Shown one piece after another: positions 1 through 8,765 of a stretch of 40,872 nucleotides of DNA. The stretch's first letter is position 1. Every line of letters starts with the position of its first letter. A model generated the notes under the pieces. That model ran no database searches. It was not told the origin of the DNA and saw only the letters and a program-made list of their open reading frames with translations. The position numbers and the translations under genes were made by a program. The stretch comes from Streptomyces albospinus (GTDB taxonomy: Bacteria > Actinomycetota > Actinomycetes > Streptomycetales > Streptomycetaceae): the NCBI RefSeq assembly GCF_014648695.1, contig NZ_BMRP01000046.1:8591-49462 (forward strand). Direction: 5' to 3'.

Positions 1-106
1 ACCCACCACACACCGGGCGCCCCCGCCCAACAACCCCTCCGCCGAAGGCGGAGAACGGCGGAACCCCCACGGCGGGAAAGCCGACAACGTGGGCAGGCCG
101 ACAACG

Positions 107-1570
107 TCAGCCCGCCGACGTCCGCCGGAAGACGACGATGTCCGCGGCGGTGCCCAGGGGGACGTACGTGGACTTGGGGTGACGGGCGGTCACATCGGCG
201 AGGGCCTGTTCGGGCGTGTGGTGGTCGGGCAGTTGGGCGGTGACGTAGTCGGGGGCCAGACCGCCCGTGTCGCCGGTCCAGTAGACGCGGGCCCGGCCGG
301 TGAGGTGGCTGATCGGGCGGACGTCGGACTCCACGGTCGCGCCGTCGGGGATCTGGTCGAGCAGCCGCTCGGCGGCGGCCACGCCCGGGGGCTTGCGGTA
401 GGTGGCGGCGTCGGTCAGCCGGGCCAGCGGGAGGCCGGTGGTCAGCGCGAGCGCGGCGGCCAGTACGGCGGCCGGCAGGTGGTGTGCGTACGAGCGCAGC
501 CACGGGCGGGCGGCGGCGCGGGCCCGCGGCAGGGCGTCGACCAGGGCGAGGAAGACGACGGGCATCAGGACGGCGTTGTAGTGCCAGTCGATGCCCCAGT
601 AGTGCGGATCGTGGGAGAGGAAGCGCCAGCCGAGCGTCGGCAGCGCGACCAGGAGGAGCGGGGAACGGAGCGCGAGCAGCCCGGTGGTGGGGAGCAGTAC
701 CCACAGCACGGTGCGGAGTGCGACGTCGACCGGGACGGCGGGGGACGCGCCGCCGTGCGCGCCGAGTTTGCTCCAGTAGTCGTACGAGCCGGAGCCGTTG
801 AAGCCGGGGATGATCAGGCCGAGGGTGACGGCGGTGGCGGTGATGCCGAACGCGACCAGGGCGATGGGCAGCGGGCTCGCGCGCCGGGTGCGGAGCAGCG
901 CCAGCGCGCCGATGGCGGCGGCGGTGACGCCTAGGTCCTCCTTGACCAGCACCAGCGGCGTGGCCCAGCACACCGCCGCGTTCCACCGGCCGCGCAGCAC
1001 CGCTTCGAGGGCGAAGGCGATCAGCGGCATCGCGAACGCTATCTCGTGGAAGTCGAAGTCGACGGCCTTCTGTATGCCCCAGGACAGGCCGTAGGCGACG
1101 CCGATGGCCAGGCCCGGCCGGCGGCCGAGGTGGCGGGCGGCGGCGCGGGTCACCGGCACCGCGGACAGTGCGAACAGCGCGGCCTGCGCGGTGAGCAGCG
1201 TCAGCGGCGACGGTATGAGGCGGTAGAAGGGGGCGAGCAGGACCAGGACGGGGCTGAAGTGGTCGCCGAGGATGTTGGTGCCGGGCCCCTTGAGGTCGAC
1301 GATCGGCGCCTGGAAGTGGGCGTAGCCCCGTATCGCCTGCTCGAAGATGCCGAGGTCCCAGGACACGTCGGACAGGGAGCGGAAGCGGCAGTACGAGAGC
1401 ACGGCGAACACGAGGAAGCACAGCCCGGCGATCCAGTACGGGTCGAGGTGCGGCGCCCGGAGGGCGGCGAGGCGGGCCGCCGGCGGACGGGCGGGGGACG
1501 CGGTCGCCGTGGCGGCGGTGCCGCGCGGCCCGATGTGGCCGCGCGCCGCCGGTGCTGCGGCCGTGTCCAT
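107..1570 (-). CDS. DUF2079 family polytopic membrane protein
   Basis: 487 residues. A short proline/alanine-rich cytoplasmic N-terminus is followed by about ten hydrophobic segments from residue 45 onward, and a soluble C-terminal part begins near residue 390. The N-terminal block with FRSLSDVSWDLGIFEQAI and the stretch DFDFHEIAFAMPLIAFALEA are typical of DUF2079, a family distantly related to GT-C membrane glycosyltransferases. D-L-G-I-F-E-Q and D-F-H-E are the acidic loop residues expected in that family. A transferase role using a lipid-linked sugar is only a family-level inference. The ATG at 1570 is the first in-frame start and gives the N-terminus MDTAAAPAAR. The gene stands alone, with a terminator-bearing gap between it and the next minus-strand gene. 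Confidence 0.82.
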   Translation of the reverse strand: MDTAAAPAARGHIGPRGTAATATASPARPPAARLAALRAPHLDPYWIAGLCFLVFAVLSYCRFRSLSDVSWDLGIFEQAIRGYAHFQAPIVDLKGPGTNILGDHFSPVLVLLAPFYRLIPSPLTLLTAQAALFALSAVPVTRAAARHLGRRPGLAIGVAYGLSWGIQKAVDFDFHEIAFAMPLIAFALEAVLRGRWNAAVCWATPLVLVKEDLGVTAAAIGALALLRTRRASPLPIALVAFGITATAVTLGLIIPGFNGSGSYDYWSKLGAHGGASPAVPVDVALRTVLWVLLPTTGLLALRSPLLLVALPTLGWRFLSHDPHYWGIDWHYNAVLMPVVFLALVDALPRARAAARPWLRSYAHHLPAAVLAAALALTTGLPLARLTDAATYRKPPGVAAAERLLDQIPDGATVESDVRPISHLTGRARVYWTGDTGGLAPDYVTAQLPDHHTPEQALADVTARHPKSTYVPLGTAADIVVFRRTSAG

Positions 1571-1946
1571 GGGGTCCTCACTCTCGGTTTCCGAAAAGAT
1601 ACTCGAATGGGTGAACGGGTCGGCGCGGGGCCCGGAGGGCGATCCGCCTCCTTGTTCACCTGTCCCGCACCCCCGTGGCCATGCGCGGGAACAGTGGTGC
1701 GGTGCGGACCGCGCCGTACGCCCCGCGGCCCGGCCGTCGGGAGACCTCCGCGCCGTGCCCCCTCGCCGCGCGTCGGTGACTCAGACGCCACGGCGCGCCC
1801 GTCCGTTCCCGCGGGCAGGCCGGGAACCGGGGGTGCGGCGGGCCGTGCGCCACAACGGCCTCCGGCCCGGACCGCGGTGACGCGGTGCCGGGCCGGAGGC
1901 CGTCGGGGGAGCTGTGCGGGGGCGGAGCCCGGTGGCTGCGGCCGGG
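1571..1946. other. Intergenic gap with terminator
   Basis: This 376-base gap holds the presumed promoter of the DUF2079 gene near its right-hand start (AT-richer bases around 1590-1610) and, at its distal end, the long hairpin that closes the DUF4190-type gene. I see no coding signal with a ribosome binding site on either strand. The overlapping reading frames here are arginine/proline-rich shadows. Confidence 0.6.
1855..1903 (-). terminator. Strong hairpin terminator
   Basis: A perfect 16-bp stem pairs 1855-1870 with 1888-1903. It encloses a 17-base loop that can itself fold (CCGCG/CGCGG). It lies about 45 bases beyond the stop codon of the DUF4190-type gene and has no T-tract, as is common for Streptomyces terminators. 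Confidence 0.75.
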
Positions 1947-2744
1947 TCAGCTGGTGGGCAGCTTCCAGTGCACGGCCTGCATGTCGATGTCCGGGGTGAC
2001 CTCGATGTCCAGCTCCTTGGCGGTCGGCGGGGCGTCGAAGGCGACGTCCACGGTGGCGGTCGCGCCCGGGGCGATCGAGCCGTCGAAGCCGATGCCGATC
2101 TTGCCGTCGATGATCTGCTCCGCCTTGCGGCCGTCGGCGCCGGTCTTCGCCTTGATCTGGGTCAGGGCGGGGTTGAAGGCGGCCTTGCCCTTGTTCTTGA
2201 TCTGCACGGTGACCTTGTACGCCTTGTTGCCCGCGGTGTGCCCCGAGGCGATGTCGCCGACTGCGTAAGGCGCCGGCTTGGCGACGCTCACCTCAAGGCC
2301 CTTGTCCGGGTAGGTCGCGAACTCACCGGGGCCGTAGGACTTGTTGCTGCCGCCCTTGCTGCCGTCCTTGGGCTGCGCCTGCGAGCCGTTGACCTGCTTG
2401 TTGATCTCGTCGACCGCCTGCTTGGTCGCCATGACGGTGACGATGCCGCCGACGATCGCCAGGATGATCGCGAGCACGCCCAGGATCGTGCCGGTGATCG
2501 CCACGCCCTTGTTCGTGGCCTGGCCCTTCTTGGCCCGGCTCGCCCCGACCAGGCCGAAGACCAGCGCCAGGATGCCGAGCGGTCCGGCGATCCAGAACAG
2601 CAGCATCGGGATGCCGCTGAGCGCGCCGATGATGCCGAGGATCAGGGCGGCGATGCCCAGTCCGTTGCGCGCCGCCTGAGGGGCGGGGCCCGGCATGCCG
2701 TGGGGCCCCTCCGGGACGGGCTGGTAGTGCATCTGCTGAGACAT
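1947..2744 (-). CDS. DUF4190-type membrane protein with C-terminal extracytoplasmic domain
   Basis: 265 residues. After a Pro/Gln-rich N-terminus (MSQQMHYQPVPEGPHG), residues 25-100 carry closely spaced hydrophobic segments (GLGIAALILGIIGALSGIP, LGILALVFGLVGASRA, GVAITGTILGVLAIILAI) typical of DUF4190. A Gly/Ser/Lys linker then leads to a beta-rich domain (about 145-265) resembling the DUF4352 immunoglobulin-like fold, with VTVQIKNKGKAAFNPALT. The ATG at 2744 is preferred over an in-frame start at 2807 because GGAAGGGG precedes it and a consensus promoter lies upstream. The product is probably anchored in the membrane with the C-terminal domain outside. Its function is unknown. Confidence 0.85.
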   Translation of the reverse strand: MSQQMHYQPVPEGPHGMPGPAPQAARNGLGIAALILGIIGALSGIPMLLFWIAGPLGILALVFGLVGASRAKKGQATNKGVAITGTILGVLAIILAIVGGIVTVMATKQAVDEINKQVNGSQAQPKDGSKGGSNKSYGPGEFATYPDKGLEVSVAKPAPYAVGDIASGHTAGNKAYKVTVQIKNKGKAAFNPALTQIKAKTGADGRKAEQIIDGKIGIGFDGSIAPGATATVDVAFDAPPTAKELDIEVTPDIDMQAVHWKLPTS

Positions 2745-2797
2745 GCGAAGGGGCCCCTTCCGGGCGCTGGAAGCTGTTCCGTCGAATCGGTGGGTCA

Positions 2798-2826
2798 ATA
2801 AGAGCATGGGGTGTGAACCGAGTCAA
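2798..2826 (-). promoter_or_regulatory. HrdB-type promoter for the DUF4190-type gene
   Basis: On the minus strand a -35 TTGACT (2826-2821) and a -10 TCTTAT (2803-2798) are 17 bases apart. This predicts a leader of about 45 bases before the ATG at 2744. A GTGAAC (2813-2818) / GTTCAC (2849-2854) pair flanks the -35 box and could be an operator shared with the divergent methylase gene. Confidence 0.6.
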
Positions 2827-2937
2827 CATGGATCTGTCAATCGAATGAGTTCACGCCGTGAAGGGGGATGTGCAAGGTGGATGGGTATGCTCGTCGACAC
2901 AGAGATCACGGGGGTCATCGGGACAGGAGCCAGCCAG

Positions 2938-5169
2938 GTGCCGCAGAAGGCGACGGACGACAGCGCGACCCGCGGCGCCGCGGGTGCCGGCGCGAGCGCG
3001 GGAAGCGGGGCGGACGGCCGCCCGGCCGAGGTGACCGCCGCCGGCATCGCCCGGCTCGCCGGCGTCGGCCGGGCCGCGGTCAGCAACTGGCGGCGCCGGC
3101 ACGCCGACTTCCCCAAGCCGGTCGGCGGCACCGAGACCAGCCCCGCCTTCGCCCTCCGCGACATCGAGCAGTGGCTGCGCGACCAGGGCAAACTCGCCGA
3201 GGTGCCGCCGCGCGAGCGGGTCTGGCAACAGCTCGTCGGACACCCCGCCGGCGCCGCCGCCGCGCTCCGCCAGGCCGGCGCCGTGCTGCTGCTGGTCCAC
3301 GAACGGCCCGCCGCCTGGCAGCAGCTGCGCGCCGCCGCCGACGACGCCGAACTGACCGGCGTGCTGCCCGCGATGCTGGAATCCGTCCTCACCGGCCGGC
3401 TCGGCACGGAGCACCCTGTACGGGGCCTGACCCGCGAGGCGCTCGCCCCGTCCGCCGCCCTGGTGCGGGCCGCCGGCGACCTCGCCACCGCCGACGGCGC
3501 CCCCGAGGCGTACGCCTTCCTGCTCGGCCGGCATCTGGACGCCAACCCCCGTCAGTACACCCTCACCCCGCCCGGACCGGCCGCGCTGATGGCCGAACTG
3601 GCCGCGCCGGAAGGCACGTTGGGTACCGTCCTCGACCCGGCGTGCGGCGCCGGCGCGCTGCTCACGGCCGCCCGCGAGCATTCCCGCCCGTCACCCGGCG
3701 CCGCCCCGCTCACCCTCCACGGCCAGGACGCCGACCCCGACCTCGCCGCTCTCACCGCGCTCCGGCTCGCCCTGGAAGCCCCCGCCGCCGAGGTCCGCGT
3801 CCGGGCCGCCGACACCCTGCGCGCCGACGCCTTCCCGCAGCTCGCCGCCGACGCCGTCCTCGTCCACCCGCCGTTCAACGAACGCAACTGGGGCCACGAC
3901 GAACTCGCCTACGACCCCCGCTGGGAGTACGGCTTCCCGGCCCGTACGGAATCCGAACTGGCCTGGGTCCAGCACGCGCTGGCCCGGCTGCGGGTCGGCG
4001 GCACCGCCGTCCTCCTCATGCCGCCCGCCGCCGCCTCCCGCCGCTCCGGCCGCCGGATCCGCGCCGACCTGCTGCGCCGCGGCGCACTGCGGGCGGTCAT
4101 CGCGCTGCCCGCCGGCGCCGCACCGCCCCACAGCATCCCGTTGCACCTCTGGGTGCTGCGCAAGCCCGGCGGCGCCCACCCGTCACCCGGCCACCGCGCC
4201 TCATCGTCGCCGCTGCGCGGCGGCACCACCCCTCTCGCCCCGCACCTGCTCGTCGTCGACACCGCCGCGCCGCTCGCCGGCGGCACCGGCCGCGACAAGC
4301 CCGACTGGCAGACCGTCCGGGCCACCGCGCTCGACGCCTGGCAGCTCTTCGACCGCGACGGCGAGATCGAGGAAGTGCCCGGCGTACGGCGCTCGCTGGC
4401 CGCCATCGACCTCCTCGGCGACGACGTCGACCTGGCACCCGCCCGGCACCTCCCACCGCCCGCCGCGGCCGGCGGCCCCGCCGAACTCGCCCGGGTCCAC
4501 GACCGGTTGACCGCCACCCTCGCCCGTACCACCGAACTCACCCCGCGCCCCGGCGAGGACACCGCCGCCCCCGGGACGTCCGCCGCCCGCTGGCCGCTGA
4601 CCACCGTCGGCGAACTGGCCCGCTCCGGCGCCCTCGTCCTGCGCGCCGGCGGCGCGGGCACCGCGGCACCCGACGGAGCGCCCGCGGTCCTCACCGACCA
4701 CGACGTCATCGGCGGCTTCGCCCCCTCCGGCACCCTCCCCGAAGCGCCGTCCGCCGGCCCGCCCGAGGAGCCGGTGCTCGTCCGCGAAGGCGATGTCGTG
4801 GTGCCGGTCCTCGGCGGCGGCGCCATCGCCCGGGTCGTCGACGAGGCCACCGCCGGCGCCGCCCTCGGCCGCAACCTCACCCTGCTGCGCCCCGACCCCA
4901 CCGCCCTCGACCCCTGGTTCCTCGCCGGCTTCCTGCGCGGCACCGCCAACAACCGGCAGGCCAGCAGCTACGCCTCCACCGCCACCCGGCTCGACGTCCG
5001 CCGCCTCCAGCTGCCCCGGCTCCCGCTGGCCGAACAGCGGTGCTACGGGCGGCGGTTCGGCGACCTGGCCGCCTTCGAGGGTGCGCTGCGGCAGGCGTCC
5101 CGGCTGGGCGAGCAGCTGGTGCAGGGGCTCTACGACGGGCTGACGGACGGCTCGGTCGGGCCGGACTGA
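2938..5169 (+). CDS. HTH / N6-adenine DNA methylase / type I specificity-domain fusion
   Basis: 743 residues. Three parts are visible. A helix-turn-helix (about 30-85: VTAAGIARLAGVGRAAVSNW, then a winged FPKPVGG region) comes first. A gamma-class N6-methylase core (about 195-430) has SAM motif I LDPACGAGALL and the motif IV region VLVHPPFNERNWGHDELAYD. The C-terminal part (about 555-740) is like one target-recognition domain of HsdS: REGDVVVPVLGGGAIARVV, then DPWFLAGFLRG and RRLQLPRLPLAEQ. Motif IV reads His-Pro-Pro-Phe where Asn/Asp/Ser-Pro-Pro-Tyr/Phe is usual, so catalysis is uncertain. No endonuclease or translocase motif is present and no restriction gene is adjacent. The GTG at 2938 is chosen because AGGAG lies 8 bases before it and a TATGCT -10 lies at 2885. 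An ATG at 2887 would add 17 residues. It may be a solitary methylase or a DNA-binding regulator. Confidence 0.85.
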   Translation: MPQKATDDSATRGAAGAGASAGSGADGRPAEVTAAGIARLAGVGRAAVSNWRRRHADFPKPVGGTETSPAFALRDIEQWLRDQGKLAEVPPRERVWQQLVGHPAGAAAALRQAGAVLLLVHERPAAWQQLRAAADDAELTGVLPAMLESVLTGRLGTEHPVRGLTREALAPSAALVRAAGDLATADGAPEAYAFLLGRHLDANPRQYTLTPPGPAALMAELAAPEGTLGTVLDPACGAGALLTAAREHSRPSPGAAPLTLHGQDADPDLAALTALRLALEAPAAEVRVRAADTLRADAFPQLAADAVLVHPPFNERNWGHDELAYDPRWEYGFPARTESELAWVQHALARLRVGGTAVLLMPPAAASRRSGRRIRADLLRRGALRAVIALPAGAAPPHSIPLHLWVLRKPGGAHPSPGHRASSSPLRGGTTPLAPHLLVVDTAAPLAGGTGRDKPDWQTVRATALDAWQLFDRDGEIEEVPGVRRSLAAIDLLGDDVDLAPARHLPPPAAAGGPAELARVHDRLTATLARTTELTPRPGEDTAAPGTSAARWPLTTVGELARSGALVLRAGGAGTAAPDGAPAVLTDHDVIGGFAPSGTLPEAPSAGPPEEPVLVREGDVVVPVLGGGAIARVVDEATAGAALGRNLTLLRPDPTALDPWFLAGFLRGTANNRQASSYASTATRLDVRRLQLPRLPLAEQRCYGRRFGDLAAFEGALRQASRLGEQLVQGLYDGLTDGSVGPD

Positions 5170-5497
5170 GCCGGGCCGATCCGGTCCGGACCGATCCGGT
5201 CCGGTCCGGGCCCGGCCGGTATGGACGGTAGGGCCGGGTCGGTCCGGGGGACCGGGGTGGCGGTGCGCGCGGGACGGCCGAACGCGCCCGCCGGGAAAGG
5301 CATTTGGCCCGACCCATTCCGCACAACCCCGCACATGCGCCCGGCGTCGTCTATACGCTCGCAAGCACGTGCGCGCACCGGAACACCCGGCCCCGCGCTC
5401 CCCGAGTTCCCCCCGCCCGAAGAGGGTGGTGCCCCCATCGGCCGCCGTGGCAGCACGGCCCCCGGCCCCGGCCACGAACGATCCCTCAGGAGCAGTG
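5170..5497. other. Intergenic gap with GC-rich repeats
   Basis: This 328-base gap starts with a 14-bp direct repeat (CCGATCCGGTCCGG at 5176-5189 and 5191-5204) whose halves can also fold on each other (GGTCCGGACC). It probably acts as the terminator of the methylase gene. Near 5352-5359 a TATACGCT box could be the -10 of the downstream membrane-protein/kinase pair, giving a leader of about 130 bases. No gene is visible. Confidence 0.45.
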
Positions 5498-6127
5498 ATG
5501 CACGGCCCCGTCCAGGCCCCTCCGCCGCACCGCCCCCCGGCGCGCGGGACGGTCCTCACGCTGCGGGTGGTCTTCGTCGCCGCCACGGTGCTCAGCCTGG
5601 GCTTCCTGGCCTGGGCCGCGCTGCTGCGGGCCGCCATCGTGCAGCGCGGGCAGCAGGGCTGGTGGGTCTTCGGCGGCGGCCTGGCGCTGTTCCTCGGCAG
5701 CTGCGTGGTGATCACGAGCTACCCCGCGACCGACTGGCGCACGAACGCGGCGGTCGGCGGCCTGCTGCTCCAGATCGCGGGAGCCGTGGCCTACTACCTC
5801 GTCGTCGACATCCGCGCCGCCCGCACCAGCGGCTACGGTGCCGGCGCCCGGCCGACCGGATACGGCACCGCCGCCCCCGCCCACCCCGCCATGCCCCCAG
5901 CCGCCGCCCCGCCCCCCTACGGCGCACCCCCGGCCGCCGCCCCCGCCGACCCGTACGCCGTCACGGCCACCGGACTCCCCCCGTATGCGCCGCCGGCCGC
6001 TCACCCCGCACCGCCTCCCCACGCGCCCTACGGAACCGACCGGCGCCCACGGCCCCAGCGCATCGACCGCGTCCGCGCCGAGCTCGACGAACTCAGCGAC
6101 TACCTCCGCAAGGAGGAGGGACGGTGA
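5498..6127 (+). CDS. Small membrane protein with proline-rich tail, coupled to kinase gene
   Basis: 209 residues. A short Pro-rich N-terminus is followed by three or four membrane segments (about 20-110: VLTLRVVFVAATVLSLGFLA, GWWVFGGGLALFLGSCVVIT, AAVGGLLLQIAGAVAYYLVV). A long Pro/Ala/Tyr-rich cytoplasmic tail follows and ends in a basic, acidic-flanked helix (RIDRVRAELDELSDYLRKEE). AGGAG at 5488-5492 precedes the ATG, and an in-frame GTG directly before it is an alternative. Its stop codon overlaps the GTG of the kinase gene in a GTGA arrangement, so the two are translationally coupled. A role as a partner or substrate of the kinase is inferred from this coupling only. I do not recognise a named family. 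Confidence 0.82.
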   Translation: MHGPVQAPPPHRPPARGTVLTLRVVFVAATVLSLGFLAWAALLRAAIVQRGQQGWWVFGGGLALFLGSCVVITSYPATDWRTNAAVGGLLLQIAGAVAYYLVVDIRAARTSGYGAGARPTGYGTAAPAHPAMPPAAAPPPYGAPPAAAPADPYAVTATGLPPYAPPAAHPAPPPHAPYGTDRRPRPQRIDRVRAELDELSDYLRKEEGR

Positions 6128-7851
6128 ACGGCCGGGTCATCGCCGGGCGTTACGAACTCTCCGTGCTGCTCGGCCAGGGCGGCATGGGCCAGGTCTGGAT
6201 CGGCTACGACCGCCGTCTGGACCGCCGGGTCGGCGTCAAGCTGCTGCGCCCCGACCGGGTCGCGGGCACGCCGGACGGCGAGGAGATGCGCCGCCGCTTC
6301 GTCCGCGAGTGTCGGGTCACCGCCCAGGTCGACCACCCCGGCCTGGTCACCGTCCACGACGCCGGCAGCGACAACGAAGACCTCTACCTGGTCATGCAGT
6401 ACGTCGACGGCGCCGACCTCTCCGACCACCTCGCCGAGCACGACCCCTACCCCTGGCCGTGGGCGGTCTCCGTCGCCGCCCAGCTCTGCGCCGTACTGGC
6501 CTCCGTCCACGCCGTGCCGATCGTCCACCGCGACCTCAAGCCGCGCAACGTCATGATCCGGCCGGACGGTTCCGTCATCGTCCTCGACCTGGGCATCGCC
6601 TCCGCCCTGGACACCGACACCACCCGCCTCACGCACACCGGCTCGCCCATCGGCAGCCCCGCGTACATGGCGCCCGAGCAGGCGATGGGAGGCGCCGTCG
6701 GCCCGTACACCGACCTGTACGCCCTCGGGGTGCTGCTGCACGAACTCCTCAGCGGCGAGGTCCCGTTCGCCGGCTCCACCGCGCTGGGCGTCCTGCACCG
6801 CCACCTCTACGAGGAGCCCGTCCCGGTCCGCCGGCTCCGCCCCGACGTCCCCGAAGCCCTCGAAGCGCTCGTTCTGCACCTCCTCCGCAAGGACCCCCAG
6901 GCGCGCCCCGCCGACGCCCAGGAGGTCTACGAGGCGCTGGCCCCCCTCCTCCCCACCGCCTCCGTTGGCCCACAGGCCCCTCGGGCAGCCACCCCGCTGG
7001 CTCCCATGGACCCCACGCGCCCCTTCCGCCAGCCGCACGCCCCCTGGCCCGTCCGCTCGGCGCCCGCCCCGGCGGCGCTGTCCACCCCCCGCGCCCCCGA
7101 GCCGTCGCCCGGCGCCCGCCCGGTCCCCGCGACGGCCGCCCCCGCCCGCCCGGTACACGACCCCCGCACCTCCCTCCAGAGCGCCCGGAACGACCGGCAG
7201 GACCGGCAGGACCGGCAGGACCGGAACGGCTGGAACGACCGCCCCGCCACCGCTTCGCACGGCTCCGCCTCCTCCCCGGCCACCGGTGCCGTCCCGGACG
7301 TGGCCGCCGCCGTCGACGAGGTCAAGGTCCTCCTCGACCAGGGCCGCATCACCCGCGCCGTGGACATCCTCGGCGGCATCCTCCCGGCCGCCGCCGAACG
7401 CCACGGCGCCCACTCCCCGGTCGTCCGCACCCTCCGCAAGCAGTACGCCGCCACCCTCATGGACGACGGCCAGTACCGCCGCGCACTGCCCGAACTCCGG
7501 CTCCTGGCCGAGGAGTTCGCCAAGGAGTCCGGCGCCGGTGCCACCCGGCAGGCCCTCCAGTTCCACTACGAGGCCGCCCAGTGCCTGGAGCAGCTCGGCG
7601 AGGTGTCCCAGGCCCTGGAGGAGTACCGCGCCCTCCTCCCGTACTTCGAGCACTACGCCGACGACCCCGTCCGCCCCCTGGAGATCCGCCGCTCCATAGG
7701 CCACCTCCTGCTGGCCCAGGGCGAACGCGGCGCCGCCAAGGAGGCCCTCTCCCGCCTCCTCTACGACGCCGAACGCCTGCACGGAGCGCACCACGCCTTC
7801 CCGTCGGAGATCCGCCGGACGCTGTACTGGCTGGGCCAGGTGCAGGGCTGA
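6124..7851 (+). CDS. PknB-type Ser/Thr protein kinase with C-terminal TPR region
   Basis: 575 residues. The kinase domain spans about 1-270. It has a glycine loop GQGGMG (17-22), the ATP-binding lysine in VGVKLL (Lys39), the catalytic loop HRDLKPRN (Asp137), a metal-binding motif DLG (Asp155, Leu where Phe is usual) and APEQ (183-186). All residues needed for catalysis are present. A Pro/Arg-rich linker (about 285-390), including a QDRQDRQDRN repeat, leads to TPR-like helices (about 395-575) with QYRRALPELRLLAEEF and VSQALEEYRALLPYF. No transmembrane segment or PASTA domain is seen, so it is a soluble kinase, perhaps recruited through the preceding membrane protein. The GTG start overlaps that gene's stop and is preceded by GGAGGAGG. 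Confidence 0.9.
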   Translation: MNGRVIAGRYELSVLLGQGGMGQVWIGYDRRLDRRVGVKLLRPDRVAGTPDGEEMRRRFVRECRVTAQVDHPGLVTVHDAGSDNEDLYLVMQYVDGADLSDHLAEHDPYPWPWAVSVAAQLCAVLASVHAVPIVHRDLKPRNVMIRPDGSVIVLDLGIASALDTDTTRLTHTGSPIGSPAYMAPEQAMGGAVGPYTDLYALGVLLHELLSGEVPFAGSTALGVLHRHLYEEPVPVRRLRPDVPEALEALVLHLLRKDPQARPADAQEVYEALAPLLPTASVGPQAPRAATPLAPMDPTRPFRQPHAPWPVRSAPAPAALSTPRAPEPSPGARPVPATAAPARPVHDPRTSLQSARNDRQDRQDRQDRNGWNDRPATASHGSASSPATGAVPDVAAAVDEVKVLLDQGRITRAVDILGGILPAAAERHGAHSPVVRTLRKQYAATLMDDGQYRRALPELRLLAEEFAKESGAGATRQALQFHYEAAQCLEQLGEVSQALEEYRALLPYFEHYADDPVRPLEIRRSIGHLLLAQGERGAAKEALSRLLYDAERLHGAHHAFPSEIRRTLYWLGQVQG

Positions 7852-8051
7852 GCGCAGGGTTGAGCCGGCGGCCCGCGGCCCGGTGCTCCGGTCACGCACC
7901 CGGCCCCCGCCCGGCCCCCGCCCAAAGAACCCGACCCCCGCACGGATCGTTGGCCGAAGCAGTGGCCGCAGCCACGCCGACTCCATAGCATCGACCCCTC
8001 AAGGTCGAGTCTCCGTCCGTTCCGTCGTCGCACGATCTGCCGGGAGGCCAA

Positions 8052-8696
8052 GTGTTCCGCCGTAGGACAGCGCTCTCCGTTTCCGCCGCCGCCGCTCTGC
8101 TGGCCGCGACGCCCCTGCTCGCCGCCTGCGGCACCGCTGCGCATCCCGGTGCCGCCGCCATCGTCGACGGGAAGCGGATCACCGTCGCGCAGTTGCAGTC
8201 CCGGGTGAAGGACATCCGCACCGCGCAGGCCAAGTCCCCGCAGGGCGCGCAGCTGGTCATGAACACCGGGCGGCTCAGCCTGGCCACCCTCAACGGGATG
8301 ATCTTCGACGAGGTGCTGGCGCGGGCCGCCAAGGACGCCGGGGTGACGGTCGACCGCTCCGACGTCCAGCAGTGGCGGGCGGTGGCGGAGCAGCGGTCCG
8401 GCGGCGCCGAGCGGCTGAAACTGATGTGGCTCCAGCAGGGCATCGCGCCCGACGAGATCGACGCGATGGTCCGCAACCAGCTCCTGCTGGACGGTCTGGC
8501 CCGGCACCTCCGCGCCGACCGCAACCAGCCGGAGGGCCAGCAGAAGCTCGCCCAGGCGCTGTCCAAGACGTCCCGGGACATGGGGATCGACGTCAATCCG
8601 CGGTTCGGCAAGTGGGACGACCAGCAGGTCATCCTCGGCGAGACCAAGGACCCGTGGATCACCCCGGCGGCGCCGCCCCGGCAGCAGCAGGTGTAG
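8052..8696 (+). CDS. Lipoprotein with SurA N-terminal-like domain
   Basis: 214 residues. It has a type II signal peptide: FRRRT basic region, SVSAAAALLAATPLL core, lipobox LLAAC with Cys near residue 26. The mature part begins with AAIVDGKRITVAQLQSRV, the pattern seen at the N-terminus of SurA/PrsA-type chaperones, followed by helices. No parvulin PPIase domain is present. The GTG at 8052 follows GGGAGG with 4-5 bases of spacing. It precedes mazG on the same strand, as lipoprotein LpqU lies near mazG in mycobacteria (family knowledge; the relationship is not proven here). A TAGCAT box at 7990 may be the -10. A periplasmic-side folding role is a family inference. Confidence 0.85.
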   Translation: MFRRRTALSVSAAAALLAATPLLAACGTAAHPGAAAIVDGKRITVAQLQSRVKDIRTAQAKSPQGAQLVMNTGRLSLATLNGMIFDEVLARAAKDAGVTVDRSDVQQWRAVAEQRSGGAERLKLMWLQQGIAPDEIDAMVRNQLLLDGLARHLRADRNQPEGQQKLAQALSKTSRDMGIDVNPRFGKWDDQQVILGETKDPWITPAAPPRQQQV

Positions 8697-8765
8697 GGAA
8701 GCAGGGGAGCGCGAGGAGGGACGGGCGCCGGCGTCGCTGTCACCGGCTTGCGTTACGTTCGATGG

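Noticed and set aside
5221..6123. In-frame extension of the kinase to 876 residues
   Set aside because: The added 300 residues are Arg/Pro-rich and overlap the membrane-protein gene in another frame; the GTG at 6124 with GGAGGAGG is the real start.
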